From Ktedonobacteraceae bacterium (GTDB lineage Bacteria > Chloroflexota > Ktedonobacteria > Ktedonobacterales > Ktedonobacteraceae), in NCBI GenBank assembly GCA_014896635.1, contig JADBKA010000157.1, forward strand, positions 1 through 10,572: a stretch of 10,572 bases of DNA. Reading direction: 5' to 3'. Made by a program: the position numbers and the translations under genes. Of this stretch, positions 1 through 6,261 are shown in pieces. The notes under the pieces are model-generated. The model was not told the DNA's origin. It saw only the letters and a list, made by a program, of their open reading frames with translations, and ran no database searches. Every line of letters starts with the position of its first letter. The first letter of the stretch is position 1.

Positions 1-43
1 TCCTCTCTCAGGGGCGCCCTGCCTACCGGTTCATACTACCTTG

Positions 44-86
44 CGTTCGAGAAACGTCCCGCCACCGGCGGGACGTTTCTCGAACG
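44..86. repeat. Perfect 20-bp inverted repeat (hairpin)
   Basis: Positions 44-63 and 67-86 are exact reverse complements with a 3-base loop, giving a very stable GC-rich stem. No T-run follows on either strand, so it is not a textbook intrinsic terminator. It could still end transcription from a gene left of the window, or be a palindromic repeat unit of the genome. Confidence 0.85.
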
Positions 87-98
87 AGTATCAAGATT

Positions 99-136
99 TC
101 ATCCCATGTTGCTTTCAGAGAAGCAACATGGGATGA
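99..136. repeat. Second inverted repeat, 16-bp arms
   Basis: Positions 99-114 pair perfectly with 121-136 around a 6-base loop (TCAGAG). It lies 12 bases after the first hairpin and has a different stem sequence. Two unrelated perfect stems in tandem before a gene suggest a strong transcription barrier or a small palindromic element. No adjacent T-run is seen. Positions 137-246, between it and the ribosome binding site, contain no promoter I can defend. Confidence 0.85.
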
Positions 137-246
137 CTCCTGATCATCTACACTACAAAGGTGTCATCAACTCGCTCGATAGGGTGTATTGCAGAAACGC
201 GGAATGAAATCTGCCTGGATTCCCAGAGAACCGCGTGACGACAATC

Positions 247-254
247 AGAGGAGG
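247..254 (+). promoter_or_regulatory. Ribosome binding site fixing a TTG start
   Basis: AGAGGAGG sits 5 bases before the TTG at 260. No ATG or GTG in the frame has comparable spacing, and the protein aligned from this TTG has the normal N-terminal length for acyl-CoA ligases. This site therefore supports the non-ATG start. Confidence 0.75.
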
Positions 255-259
255 TTCCA

Positions 260-1855
260 TTGCTTAGTAAGACGACATACTCGACAGACTATACGCCTGC
301 TTCGTCCCCCAGCTTGATGCGCGATATGCTGCGTCATGCCGAGCGTCTCTTCCCTGCTAAAACGGCAGTGGTAGATGGTACAGAACGCTGGACCTATCAT
401 GAACTTGGAACACGGGTTCGGAGATTGTCTCAAGCCCTGCTAACGCTTGGTATCAAGAAAGGGGACCGTCTGGCCGTTCTCATGCTCAACTCCCATCGCT
501 ACCTTGAACTGTATGGCGCCTGCCTTGAACTGGGCGTGTTGATCGTCCCTCTCAATGTGCGCCTTGCTCCCGATGAATTCAGTTATATTATAAACGATGC
601 TGAAGCATCAGCCCTGGTTACAGACAGCACACTCCTACCAGTGGTTCAAAGCATACAAGATGATCTGAAATCGGTTCGTGCCTACATCTATGCTGATCGT
701 GGACAGGAACAGATCGGTATGTATAGTTATGAGCAGTTGATTGCCGAGTCCGATGAACTAGACGCGCCTCCTCCTGTTTTTGAGGAAGATGTTGCTGGCC
801 TCTTCTATACCAGTGGCACGACCTCCCATCCCAAGGGTGTTATGCTCACCAATCGCAATCTCTATATAAATGCTCTTCAAATGTTTGTAGGACATATGCC
901 TACAGAAAAGACAGTCTTTTTGCACTCAGCACCGATGTTCCATATAGCGGGGGGAATAACCTCATGGCAGAATTTCTGGGTAGGTGCAACGCATGTAGTT
1001 CAACGACGCTTTGACCCACAAAGTACGTTTGCCTTGATCGAGCAGGAGCGGGTGACACGTGTTGTCTGGGTTCCCACCATGATCTCCATGCTGCTAGCCC
1101 AGCCGAACGCGAAGCAGGTAGATTTCTCCAGTTTGCAGACCGTTATCTACGCAGGTTCCCCTATTGCACCAGCCACCTTGCAAGAAGCGCTGGAGGTGTT
1201 TGGTTGTGAGTTCATTCAGGCCTATGGGATGACGGAAGCAAGCCCGGTGCTAACCAATCTGATCCCAGAGGATCATCAGGTCAATCACCTGTTGCTTTCC
1301 TGTGGTCGTGAGGTGCCTGGCGTTCTGGTCCGTGTCGTGAATAGCAAAGGGGAAGAAGTAGCACCCGGAGAGGTGGGAGAGATTATTGCCTGTGGAGCGA
1401 ATATTATGGCCGGTTACTGGCGCAAACCACAAGAGACATCCGAGGTGTTACGAGATGGATGGTACTTTACGGGAGATATGGGAACATTTGACGAGCACAA
1501 CTACCTCTACATCGTAGACCGTAAAAAAGATATGATCATTTCTGGAGGAGAAAACATTACCTCCATTGAAGTAGAAAAAAGCCTTACCAACCATGCTGCG
1601 GTTGCCGAGAGTGCTGTCATAGGCGTACCAGATGAGCGCTGGGGTGAGGTGGTGAAAGCGTTTGTAGTGCTTCATCCGGGCGCTCAGGTGTCAGAGAATG
1701 AGTTGATCGCTCATTGCCGCAAACACCTTGCAGCCTTTAAATGTCCCCACTCGGTTGAATTCGTGGAGACCTTACCGAAAAATGCAACAGGCAAAGTGCT
1801 GAAACGTGATCTGCGCGAACCCTACTGGCAAGGTCAGAGTCGGCGTGTTCATTAG
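260..1855 (+). CDS. AMP-dependent acyl-CoA synthetase (long-chain fatty acid-CoA ligase type)
   Basis: This 531-residue protein belongs to the ANL adenylating superfamily. It activates a carboxylic acid with ATP to an acyl-AMP and transfers the acyl group to CoA in the cytoplasm. All core motifs are present: the P-loop YTSGTTSHPKG (residues 183-193), QAYGMTEASP (320 on), YFTGDMG (402-408), DRKKDMIISGGENI (420-433) and the C-terminal PKNATGKVLKR with the catalytic lysine K512. Length and motif spacing match FadD-like medium/long-chain ligases. The exact acid cannot be read from sequence; benzoate- or cinnamate-type substrates remain possible. The start is a TTG with a strong ribosome binding site. 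The gene stands alone: upstream are two hairpins, and downstream a transposase remnant on the opposite strand begins about 25 bases after the stop. It appears intact and functional. Confidence 0.93.
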   Translation: MLSKTTYSTDYTPASSPSLMRDMLRHAERLFPAKTAVVDGTERWTYHELGTRVRRLSQALLTLGIKKGDRLAVLMLNSHRYLELYGACLELGVLIVPLNVRLAPDEFSYIINDAEASALVTDSTLLPVVQSIQDDLKSVRAYIYADRGQEQIGMYSYEQLIAESDELDAPPPVFEEDVAGLFYTSGTTSHPKGVMLTNRNLYINALQMFVGHMPTEKTVFLHSAPMFHIAGGITSWQNFWVGATHVVQRRFDPQSTFALIEQERVTRVVWVPTMISMLLAQPNAKQVDFSSLQTVIYAGSPIAPATLQEALEVFGCEFIQAYGMTEASPVLTNLIPEDHQVNHLLLSCGREVPGVLVRVVNSKGEEVAPGEVGEIIACGANIMAGYWRKPQETSEVLRDGWYFTGDMGTFDEHNYLYIVDRKKDMIISGGENITSIEVEKSLTNHAAVAESAVIGVPDERWGEVVKAFVVLHPGAQVSENELIAHCRKHLAAFKCPHSVEFVETLPKNATGKVLKRDLREPYWQGQSRRVH

Positions 1856-1879
1856 TGCAGAAACGCGAGGCCTTGCAAT

Positions 1880-2034
1880 TGCAGCGCTGAGCCGCTCCAT
1901 GACGAGCAGCCGCCTCGTAGGCATACCAGACGTCAAAAGCCTCATCGGCGGTCAGATATGTGGGAAAGCAGTTGAGTGCCATAGCGGTCCGCTGATAGAG
2001 AGGACGGAAATAGGTGATATCGCCTTCATTCTCC
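1880..2034 (-). pseudogene. Transposase fragment, DDE-type core piece
   Basis: Read on the minus strand, this stretch encodes a run beginning ENEGDITYFRPLYQRT and continuing through TADEAFDVWYAYEAAARHG. The pattern of a 'D..YF.PL' stretch followed by 'ADxAFDxWYxYE' is what I know from central parts of DDE transposases common in Ktedonobacteria, where the aspartate precedes 'WY'. No start codon, no N-terminus and no C-terminus belong to it. The frame loses resemblance near 1880, just beyond the stop of the acyl-CoA synthetase. It lies in a different frame from the neighbouring fragments at 2035-2103 and 2104-2536. Family membership is an inference from memory of similar proteins. Confidence 0.55.
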
Positions 2035-2103
2035 TTGCCTTTTGAGCAGCTTGAGGCGCGTAATCTGGCCCTCGGTCTGGCCATTGCTCCAGGGCAGGAT
2101 CAA
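2035..2103 (-). pseudogene. ISL3-family transposase C-terminal signature, isolated fragment
   Basis: The minus strand encodes LPWSNGQTEGQITRLKLLKR, the hallmark 'WSNGxxEGxxxRLKxxKR' stretch near the C-terminus of ISL3-family transposases. In that family it is followed by '.YGRA'; here a TGA comes two residues after KRQ. Only about 23 codons are recognisable. The fragment lies between two other transposase pieces in different frames, so it is a relic of recombination between insertion sequences and not a functional gene. Confidence 0.7.
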
Positions 2104-2536
2104 GCCCGCCGGTTTGCTTGTCGGGCGTGAGTGGGCGCGCGAGCAGATCATCGAGAAAGAGCGTGCGCAACGCTTCGACTGGTTCTTCAGTCAGGGCTGC
2201 TAAAAAGCGCGAAAGCGTCGAGTGAGCGGGGAGCTGACCCCGCTCAAACAACGCCATGAACGGGACAGCGAACGACTGAAGGCGCTGGTAGAACTCCTCC
2301 AGCGTACGTTCGGAACTTCTGGCATAGCCGAAGAGCACGGTGAGAAAATCAATGACATCATACTGCCCGAAACGCCGGCGCGCAAAGCGCACGCGCTCTT
2401 CAATCGTCGCCAGCACGCCTCTGTGCTGAAGATACTGTGCGATTACGGTCACTTCCCCAACCAGCATGGTGTTGAGGGCATCGATTGTGCAAAGGTCTGA
2501 ATGGAAACGTTCGATCTGGCGAAGAGAGGTATGGCC
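2104..2536 (-). pseudogene. Transposase N-terminal fragment
   Basis: This open frame on the minus strand starts upstream of the first ATG (2467): residues such as SLRQIERFHSDL and IDALNTMLVGEV precede it and read as coding. It continues through FGQYDVIDFLTVLFGYARS and LPAHSTLSRFLAAL to LLARPLTPDKQTGG. This resembles the helical N-terminal region of DDE transposases frequent in Ktedonobacteria. It stops where the ISL3 signature begins at 2103, so the DDE catalytic core is missing. There is no convincing start or ribosome binding site; the 5' part runs into the 3' end of the MarR gene on the same strand. The exact IS family is unresolved. Confidence 0.6.
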
Positions 2537-2563
2537 TCTTCTGATTTTCCCTGAACCGTGGCC

Positions 2564-3025
2564 TCATCCATCGTGTTCGAGCCTTCGGGAGAGGTTGTCC
2601 TGGATTCGTTTCATGGTCCGTACCATATTCGCCAACTCTTCCTTGCTCACCCCTTCCAGGAGCCCCGCCTCGAAGGTATCTGCGTGGGTACCTATCTCTT
2701 CCAGCGTGAGCTTTCCGGCAGACGCTAAAGAGACCAGGGTAAAGCGATTGTCGTGTGGATCAACCCGACGGGTGATCAAGCCAGCCGCTTCCATTTGTTT
2801 GGCAAAACGGGTCAGCAATGGCCCTTCCATGCTCAAGCGGCTTGCCAGTTCCGTCTGGCTGATTTCCCCTGTATGCCAGAGTTCATGCAGGACGAGCAGG
2901 CGGGAAAAGCTCATTCCCATCTGCTGGGAAAACGCTCGCGACATATCTCGATGCAGATGGGTCAGGACCACAAAGGGATTCTCGGTTTCTTGTTCCTGCG
3001 GCAGGTGCTCTTCTTCTGATCTCAT
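2564..3025 (-). CDS. MarR-family transcriptional regulator
   Basis: This 153-residue winged-helix DNA-binding protein has the usual MarR length and plan. An N-terminal dimerisation helix (about 17-40) is followed by the winged helix-turn-helix (about 41-105), with recognition-helix region SMEGPLLTRFAKQMEAAGLI and the wing containing the family's D-x-R motif in DPHDNRFTLVSL (89-100). A C-terminal dimerisation helix follows (about 110-150). MarR proteins are dimeric, usually repressors released by small phenolic or other ligands. The ATG at 3025 lies 8 bases after the stop of a broken quinone oxidoreductase on the same strand, which suggests a former oxidoreductase-regulator operon. The ribosome binding site is weak (a GAGG about 7 bases before ATG). 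It is similar to the MarR gene at 3653-4087. Its target is probably the neighbouring redox genes, by inference. Confidence 0.9.
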   Translation of the reverse strand: MRSEEEHLPQEQETENPFVVLTHLHRDMSRAFSQQMGMSFSRLLVLHELWHTGEISQTELASRLSMEGPLLTRFAKQMEAAGLITRRVDPHDNRFTLVSLASAGKLTLEEIGTHADTFEAGLLEGVSKEELANMVRTMKRIQDNLSRRLEHDG

Positions 3026-3032
3026 AGCAGCC

Positions 3033-3327
3033 TCATGGGAGGAAAACCAGACGACGGCCAGGAGTGTCTTGACGCTGCCAGGCGTTTTCTACCTCGGCAA
3101 GGGGGACTGGGTCAATATCCATGCGCAGCAAACCTCTTCCCCTGTGCGGCGAGCGCAAACATCTGGGGAAAGGTCTCAAAGATCGCCTGTCGCGCAATGC
3201 TGCCCCCACCACTCCCAGAGATTTCCAACCCTGAACTGCGTAGGACCGCAGCAGGAACGGAGACAGTCGATCCGGCCATCTCTCCGATGGAGACAAAACG
3301 GATACGCAATGCCCACACGATGCGCAA
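3033..3327 (-). pseudogene. Zinc-type alcohol dehydrogenase/quinone oxidoreductase, C-terminal remnant
   Basis: On the minus strand the stretch RFVSIGEMAGSTVSVPAAVL, then LRSSGLEISGSGGGS and FPQMFALAAQGK, matches the C-terminal part of MDR-superfamily NAD(P)H:quinone oxidoreductases (the end of the nucleotide-binding fold plus last helices). The frame is lost near 3136-3140 and continues in the next one as LLRMDIDPVPLAEVENAWQR to a TGA at 3033-3035, consistent with a single-base insertion. The catalytic N-terminal domain and most of the Rossmann fold are absent. About 100 codons remain of a normal 310-340. The stop lies 8 bases before the MarR start at 3025, so these were probably cotranscribed. 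Confidence 0.75.
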
Positions 3328-3548
3328 CGAGAATGATAGCTGAACAATAAGAGAAGAAACGGTCTCATGAAGATGGGGAATGACATTGCTTCTCTACCCA
3401 TCCCCAGTGTGTGGAAATCTCTCTTTCCTGGAAATTGCTCTTCTCTGGTGGCCACAAAAGGAGTCATCTTCTTACAAAGCAACTGTCACTCCTCACAGCT
3501 ACGCACGTTTCCAGGAGTCAAAAAGGCCAGGAGCTATGTTATTGTTGT
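3328..3548. other. Intergenic stretch with no recognisable gene
   Basis: Between the oxidoreductase remnant and the promoter of the second MarR gene I see no frame with a credible ribosome binding site or family resemblance. An ATG at 3367 (+) opens 64 codons but has no ribosome binding site and an implausible composition. The stretch may hold the lost 5' part of the oxidoreductase, decayed beyond recognition. Confidence 0.5.
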
Positions 3549-3582
3549 TATCATCTATTGACAATATCAAAAGTTGATGATA
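3549..3582. promoter_or_regulatory. Candidate MarR operator dyads over the promoter
   Basis: Three dyads overlap here: an 11-bp palindrome TATTGACAATA (3556-3566) covering the -35 box; ATCAA-AAG-TTGAT (3566-3578) in the spacer; and outer arms TATCATC (3549-3555) with GATGATA (3576-3582). AT-rich dyads of this size overlapping a promoter are typical for MarR autoregulation. The dyads are seen directly; binding is inferred. Confidence 0.55.
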
Positions 3583-3586
3583 TAAA
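3558..3586 (+). promoter_or_regulatory. Sigma-70-type promoter for the second MarR gene
   Basis: A consensus -35 TTGACA (3558-3563) is separated by exactly 17 bases from -10 TATAAA (3581-3586). Transcription would start near 3593, leaving a leader of about 60 bases before the ATG at 3653. It is the best promoter in the window. Confidence 0.75.
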
Positions 3587-3652
3587 TGGAAAGGGACACC
3601 GCCTTCTCCCGAAGCGCGGAAATCGACAGCGGACTCGGAGGCAAAGCGACGA

Positions 3653-4087
3653 ATGGATGTTCTTGAGGATACCTTTTTTCAACACCTGGCGTCTGTCTGT
3701 GCTGAATCTAGACAAGCCTTTGATCGACATGTTGGCATGAGTCAGCTCCGACGGCACCTGTTGATCCTATTGTCCGAGCTCGGCGAGATCAGCCATGCTG
3801 CTTTACAGCAGCACTTAGCCGTCGATGGAGCCACGATTACTCGTCTGGTCAAGCAGTTTGAGTCCGAAGGAGTTCTCAGTCGTCGCCTCGATCCCCAGGA
3901 TAATCGCTACACGCTCGTCTCTTTGACGGTTTCCGGTCAGCAAATTGTTGCTGGACTGAGCGCGGCACACCGCCTCTTTCAGGCACGGCTGCTCGCTGAT
4001 ATCCCCAAAGAAGAGCAAGAGACGGCGCTGCGCGTTCTCGAACGCTTACGCGCCAACATACGCGCTCTTCAGGACGAAAGCCAGTAG
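3653..4087 (+). CDS. MarR-family transcriptional regulator (second copy)
   Basis: This 144-residue winged-helix regulator has the standard MarR layout: dimerisation helix (about 5-28), winged helix-turn-helix (about 32-95, including GEISHAALQQHLAVDGATIT and RLVKQFESEGVLSRR), a wing with the D-x-R motif in DPQDNRYTLVSLT (80-92), and a C-terminal helix (about 100-140). It shares many positions with the MarR protein at 2564-3025, for example GEIS, TR..KQ.E, RR.DP.DNR.TLVSL, so the two are paralogues. The ATG at 3653 follows GGAGG at 3637-3641, a slightly long spacing of 11 bases. It has its own strong promoter overlapped by dyads, which suggests autorepression. The next gene, a truncated SnoaL-like ORF 71 bases downstream, may have been its regulated partner. 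Confidence 0.9.
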   Translation: MDVLEDTFFQHLASVCAESRQAFDRHVGMSQLRRHLLILLSELGEISHAALQQHLAVDGATITRLVKQFESEGVLSRRLDPQDNRYTLVSLTVSGQQIVAGLSAAHRLFQARLLADIPKEEQETALRVLERLRANIRALQDESQ

Positions 4088-4158
4088 CAACCATGAGGGC
4101 ATGCTCAACACACAGGCAGTCGATCGAAAAGACAAGAATCATTCACAGGAGATTTTGC

Positions 4159-4320
4159 ATGACAGCAACAGACAACAAGGCTTTAGCTTCTCGTGTCTAC
4201 GAAGCCATTAACACACAGGACCTCGCGGCCCTGGATGAACTCTTTGATCCACACATTATCCGGCATGCTATGGGAGAAGTTGGCATCGAGCGCGCGAGAG
4301 CGGCTGTGACGAACGCCTTT
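4159..4320 (+). pseudogene. SnoaL-like/NTF2-fold ester cyclase, N-terminal fragment
   Basis: From the ATG at 4159 (ribosome binding site AGGAGA at 4147-4152, 6 bases away) the frame encodes MTATDNKALASRVYEAINTQ, then DLAALDELFDPHIIRHAMGE and a helix ending AVTNAF. This is the typical opening of SnoaL-like small-molecule cyclases or isomerases of the NTF2 fold (normally about 130-150 residues). After about 54 residues the sequence changes into the truncated end of an IS3-family element, and the frame runs to a TGA at 4378-4380. The pocket-forming beta sheet is missing, so the product is not expected to be functional. An earlier ATG at 4093 is in frame but has no ribosome binding site. Confidence 0.7.
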
Positions 4321-4343
4321 CACTCAGCGTCTTCCGTTGCCGC

Positions 4344-4363
4344 CATTGCCCATCATTGCCCAT
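4344..4363. repeat. Tandem 10-bp direct repeat at the IS3/SnoaL junction
   Basis: CATTGCCCAT occurs twice in direct succession. The duplication lies exactly where the IS3 transposase frame loses resemblance to its family (after WAM) and close to where the SnoaL frame ends. It may be a scar of the deletion that removed the IS terminus. Confidence 0.8.
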
Positions 4364-4842
4364 CTCACCACCATCCGTGAGAACAGGTCCAGGATGACGG
4401 CCAGATGCAGCATGCAGCCAGCCCTCAGCCGTTTCGACCGCCCTGGTATCTGTGACCCATTTGGTAGTGAGGTACTCGCAACTCCACTGCCGGTCGAGGT
4501 GAGTGGGCGCGAAGCGAGCCTACGCATCACTCTTCGTCGTTGGCTTGCGCAAACGCTTGACGGCTGCACTGATCCCCAATTGTTGCATGAGCCGCACGAT
4601 CCGTTTCCGTGAGCAGTGCATGCCACGAGCCTGCAAGGCCGCATGAATACGCGGACTGCCGGAGAGCTGGCGATGCTCCAGGAAACTCTGTTGGATTTCA
4701 GCAGTGAGCCTGGCATCTTCTCGTGCGTGCTGGAGACCTCGCGGTGTTTCCAGGCAGAATAGCCCCTCTCTGAGACTTCCAGCGCCTGGCACAGCAGCGG
4801 GATCGGATACTACTGGCTGTGCTCTGCAATGAACTGGAACTT
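4345..4842 (-). pseudogene. IS3-family OrfB transposase, broken
   Basis: The minus strand encodes the start KFQFIAEHSQ, an in-frame TAG (4810-4812), and YPIPLLCQALEVSERGYSAW. A frame change leads into DARLTAEIQQSFLEH, SGSPRIHAALQARGM and RIVRLMQQLGISA (the HTH_21-type region before the rve domain). A second TAG at 4520-4522 follows, then TTKWVTDTRAVETAEGWLH and, after another shift, LHLAVILDLFSRMVVRWAM. These last parts are the first two blocks of the IS3 DDE integrase core (the D of 'TDT' and the D of 'LDLFSR'). The final block with the catalytic glutamate is absent. At least two stops and two frameshifts show long decay. Confidence 0.75.
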
Positions 4843-4849
4843 CACCGTT

Positions 4850-5132
4850 GGCCGCGCGAAAAGATGCCGATAGCTTTTTTAGTATGTCACGCTCCTGTCG
4901 CAGGAGTTCATTTTCTCGTTTTAAGTGACGGATTGCTTCTTCCTGGGGTGTCTGATGACTACTCCCAGGAAATGCCTGCTCTCCTTGCTTCGAAAACAGC
5001 TTGCACCAATGATGCAAAGTGCTATCGGCAATACCTAAATCTCTCGCAATCTGCGCTAATGTCTTCTCACTGGATTTTGCAAGTTGTACTGCTTCTGAAT
5101 TCTCTCATAAAGGTTCTTTGCTCCTTTGGCAT
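4850..5132 (-). pseudogene. IS3-family OrfA (HTH protein), frameshifted
   Basis: An ATG at 5132 preceded by AAAGGA opens MPKEQRTF, after which the frame shifts near 5095. The recognisable OrfA then reads EAVQLAKSSEKTLAQIARDL, GIADSTLHHWCK (helix-turn-helix of the HTH_Tnp_1 type) and RHLKRENELLRQERDILKKL, the leucine-zipper segment that ends IS3 OrfA proteins. The OrfB-like frame starts just downstream, the usual IS3 arrangement in which a programmed -1 frameshift makes the OrfAB transposase. The early frameshift here removes function. Confidence 0.75.
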
Positions 5133-5195
5133 GGTCCTTTCCCTTTCTGTGGAAGTCCACTCTTCCCGGTTTCCCTTCCACATTTTCCTGGGTCA

Positions 5196-5863
5196 AGACC
5201 ACTCCGGGATTTTCGCCATGGCCTGTTCATGGGTTTCTCCAAGGGAACAGAAGGCCGATGCGATGCGATGGATGCTTTCGTAATCGCGTCCGACGGCTTC
5301 GCAGTGCTGCTTGAGGATGGCAAGTTTGTGCTGAATCGTCGCTACATCGCCTCCGATATGGCAGGCATCGGCATATTGCGCGACCAGTTTGAGCGTGACT
5401 TGCTCTCCGCTCCCAGCGATCAGCAGAGGAATATGGGGTGTTTGCACGCCTTTAGGCTGATTGATCGCGCCACGTACCTGGTAATATTCGCCGAGAAATT
5501 CGGCCTCTTCCTCACTCCACATGCTGAGCATGACCTGGACAGCTTCGCGTAGACGACGCAGACGAGCAGGAGCAGAGGCCCCGTCATAGCCATAGGCGCG
5601 ATCCTGGCGCTCGTTCCACCCACCGGCACCAATGCCCAAAATGAGCCGCCCATGCGAGAGCACATCAACCGTGCTCGCCATCTTCGCCAGTAGCGCCGGT
5701 TTCCGATACGTCGGGCATGTGATCAGCGTACCAGGGCGCACGCGCTTCGTATCTCGTGCCAGTGCCGTGCCGAGATGGTCGCCCAGCACTCGAACGTCAT
5801 CTCCTGCACTGGCTGCGGAAAGGTATGGAACTGATCGCTCAGCCAGACAGTGGCAAAACCGAG
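5196..5863 (-). pseudogene. LLM-class F420/FMN-dependent oxidoreductase, internal fragment
   Basis: On the minus strand LGFATVWLSDQFHTFPQPVQ, then PALLAKMASTVDVLSHGRL, GIGAG, EEAEFLGEYYQVRGAINQPK and AVGRDYESIHRIASAFCS correspond to residues of about 42-255 of the intact paralogue at 8765-9715. The fragment lacks the first 40 or so and last 60 residues. The 3' end is cut by the IS3-family end at 5195, giving an ectopic TGA. The 5' end is fused in frame to a metallophosphoesterase piece at about 5864. A tandem duplication of GGCAC (5762-5771, plus-strand GTGCC twice) shifts the frame between WATISA and ALARDT; removing one copy restores it exactly against the paralogue. The broken enzyme family normally uses coenzyme F420 or FMN in a TIM-barrel fold. 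Confidence 0.85.
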
Positions 5864-6202
5864 ATCATCGGCGACAATGGTAGTATCCGGCAAGGAATGC
5901 AGCCAAGCAACATGAGCAGGGGTGAGTTGGGTACAGGTGTAGTTTTGGGAGAGCGAGCGTTTTTCCTGCGGCAGAAACAACTCGCGGTCGTCGTTGCCGC
6001 ACACGTTCGCCATCGTGCGGGCGATGAGCAGGTCGGCGGTGCCTGCGGGATCGAGCGGGCCTGTCAGGTGATCTCCCAGATTCACGATCTGTTGGATGCC
6101 TCGGCGATCGATATCCTGCAAGACCGCTTCCAGGACCCAACGATTTCCATGGATATCGGCAATGACTGCCAGAGAAGTGTGAAAGGTCTTCGTTTCGTTC
6201 AT
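5864..6202 (-). pseudogene. Calcineurin-like metallophosphoesterase, N-terminal half
   Basis: From the ATG at 6202 the minus strand encodes about 113 residues with the first phosphoesterase motifs: ADIHGN (D16, H18), NLGDHLTGP (G43-D44) and CGNDDR (69-73, matching the GNHD/GNCD motif). The spacing fits YfcE-like phosphodiesterases that hydrolyse phosphate esters with two metal ions. The later histidine motifs (GH, GHTH) are missing because the frame passes directly into an LLM oxidoreductase at ADD/LGF. The ribosome binding site before 6202 is weak (GAGAAAA); an in-frame TTG at 6220 is less likely. As it stands it cannot form the complete metal centre. Confidence 0.75.
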
Positions 6203-6261
6203 GGTTTTCTCTTTTCTCAAAACAAGGCGTTTTCAAAAAAGTCTACCATATCGCCACTTCC

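Larger units (their letters stand above)
4330..5195 (-). mobile_element. Degenerate IS3-family insertion sequence
   Basis: Read on the minus strand, this begins with a probable IS end TGACCC at 5190-5195, which also supplies the stop codon of the oxidoreductase fragment it interrupts. An OrfA-like gene follows, then an OrfB-like gene, both carrying frameshifts and in-frame stops. The far end is lost: OrfB breaks off after the second catalytic aspartate region, so no right inverted repeat and no target duplication can be identified. The left terminal dinucleotide TG agrees with IS3-family ends. The element is dead and lies between a SnoaL fragment and an LLM oxidoreductase fragment, both of which it probably broke. 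Confidence 0.75.

Noticed and set aside
2466..3350. Long plus-strand open frame of 294 codons
   Set aside because: It lies opposite a MarR gene with clear motifs and an oxidoreductase remnant. Its translation is rich in Ser, Arg and Cys, with no domain and no ribosome binding site, so it is an antisense shadow.
3367..3561. Plus-strand ORF of 64 codons before the second MarR gene
   Set aside because: No ribosome binding site, odd composition, and its end overlaps the promoter of the MarR gene.
4093..4158. Earlier in-frame ATG for the SnoaL-like ORF
   Set aside because: No ribosome binding site and the added residues do not resemble the family; the ATG at 4159 has AGGAGA at the right distance.
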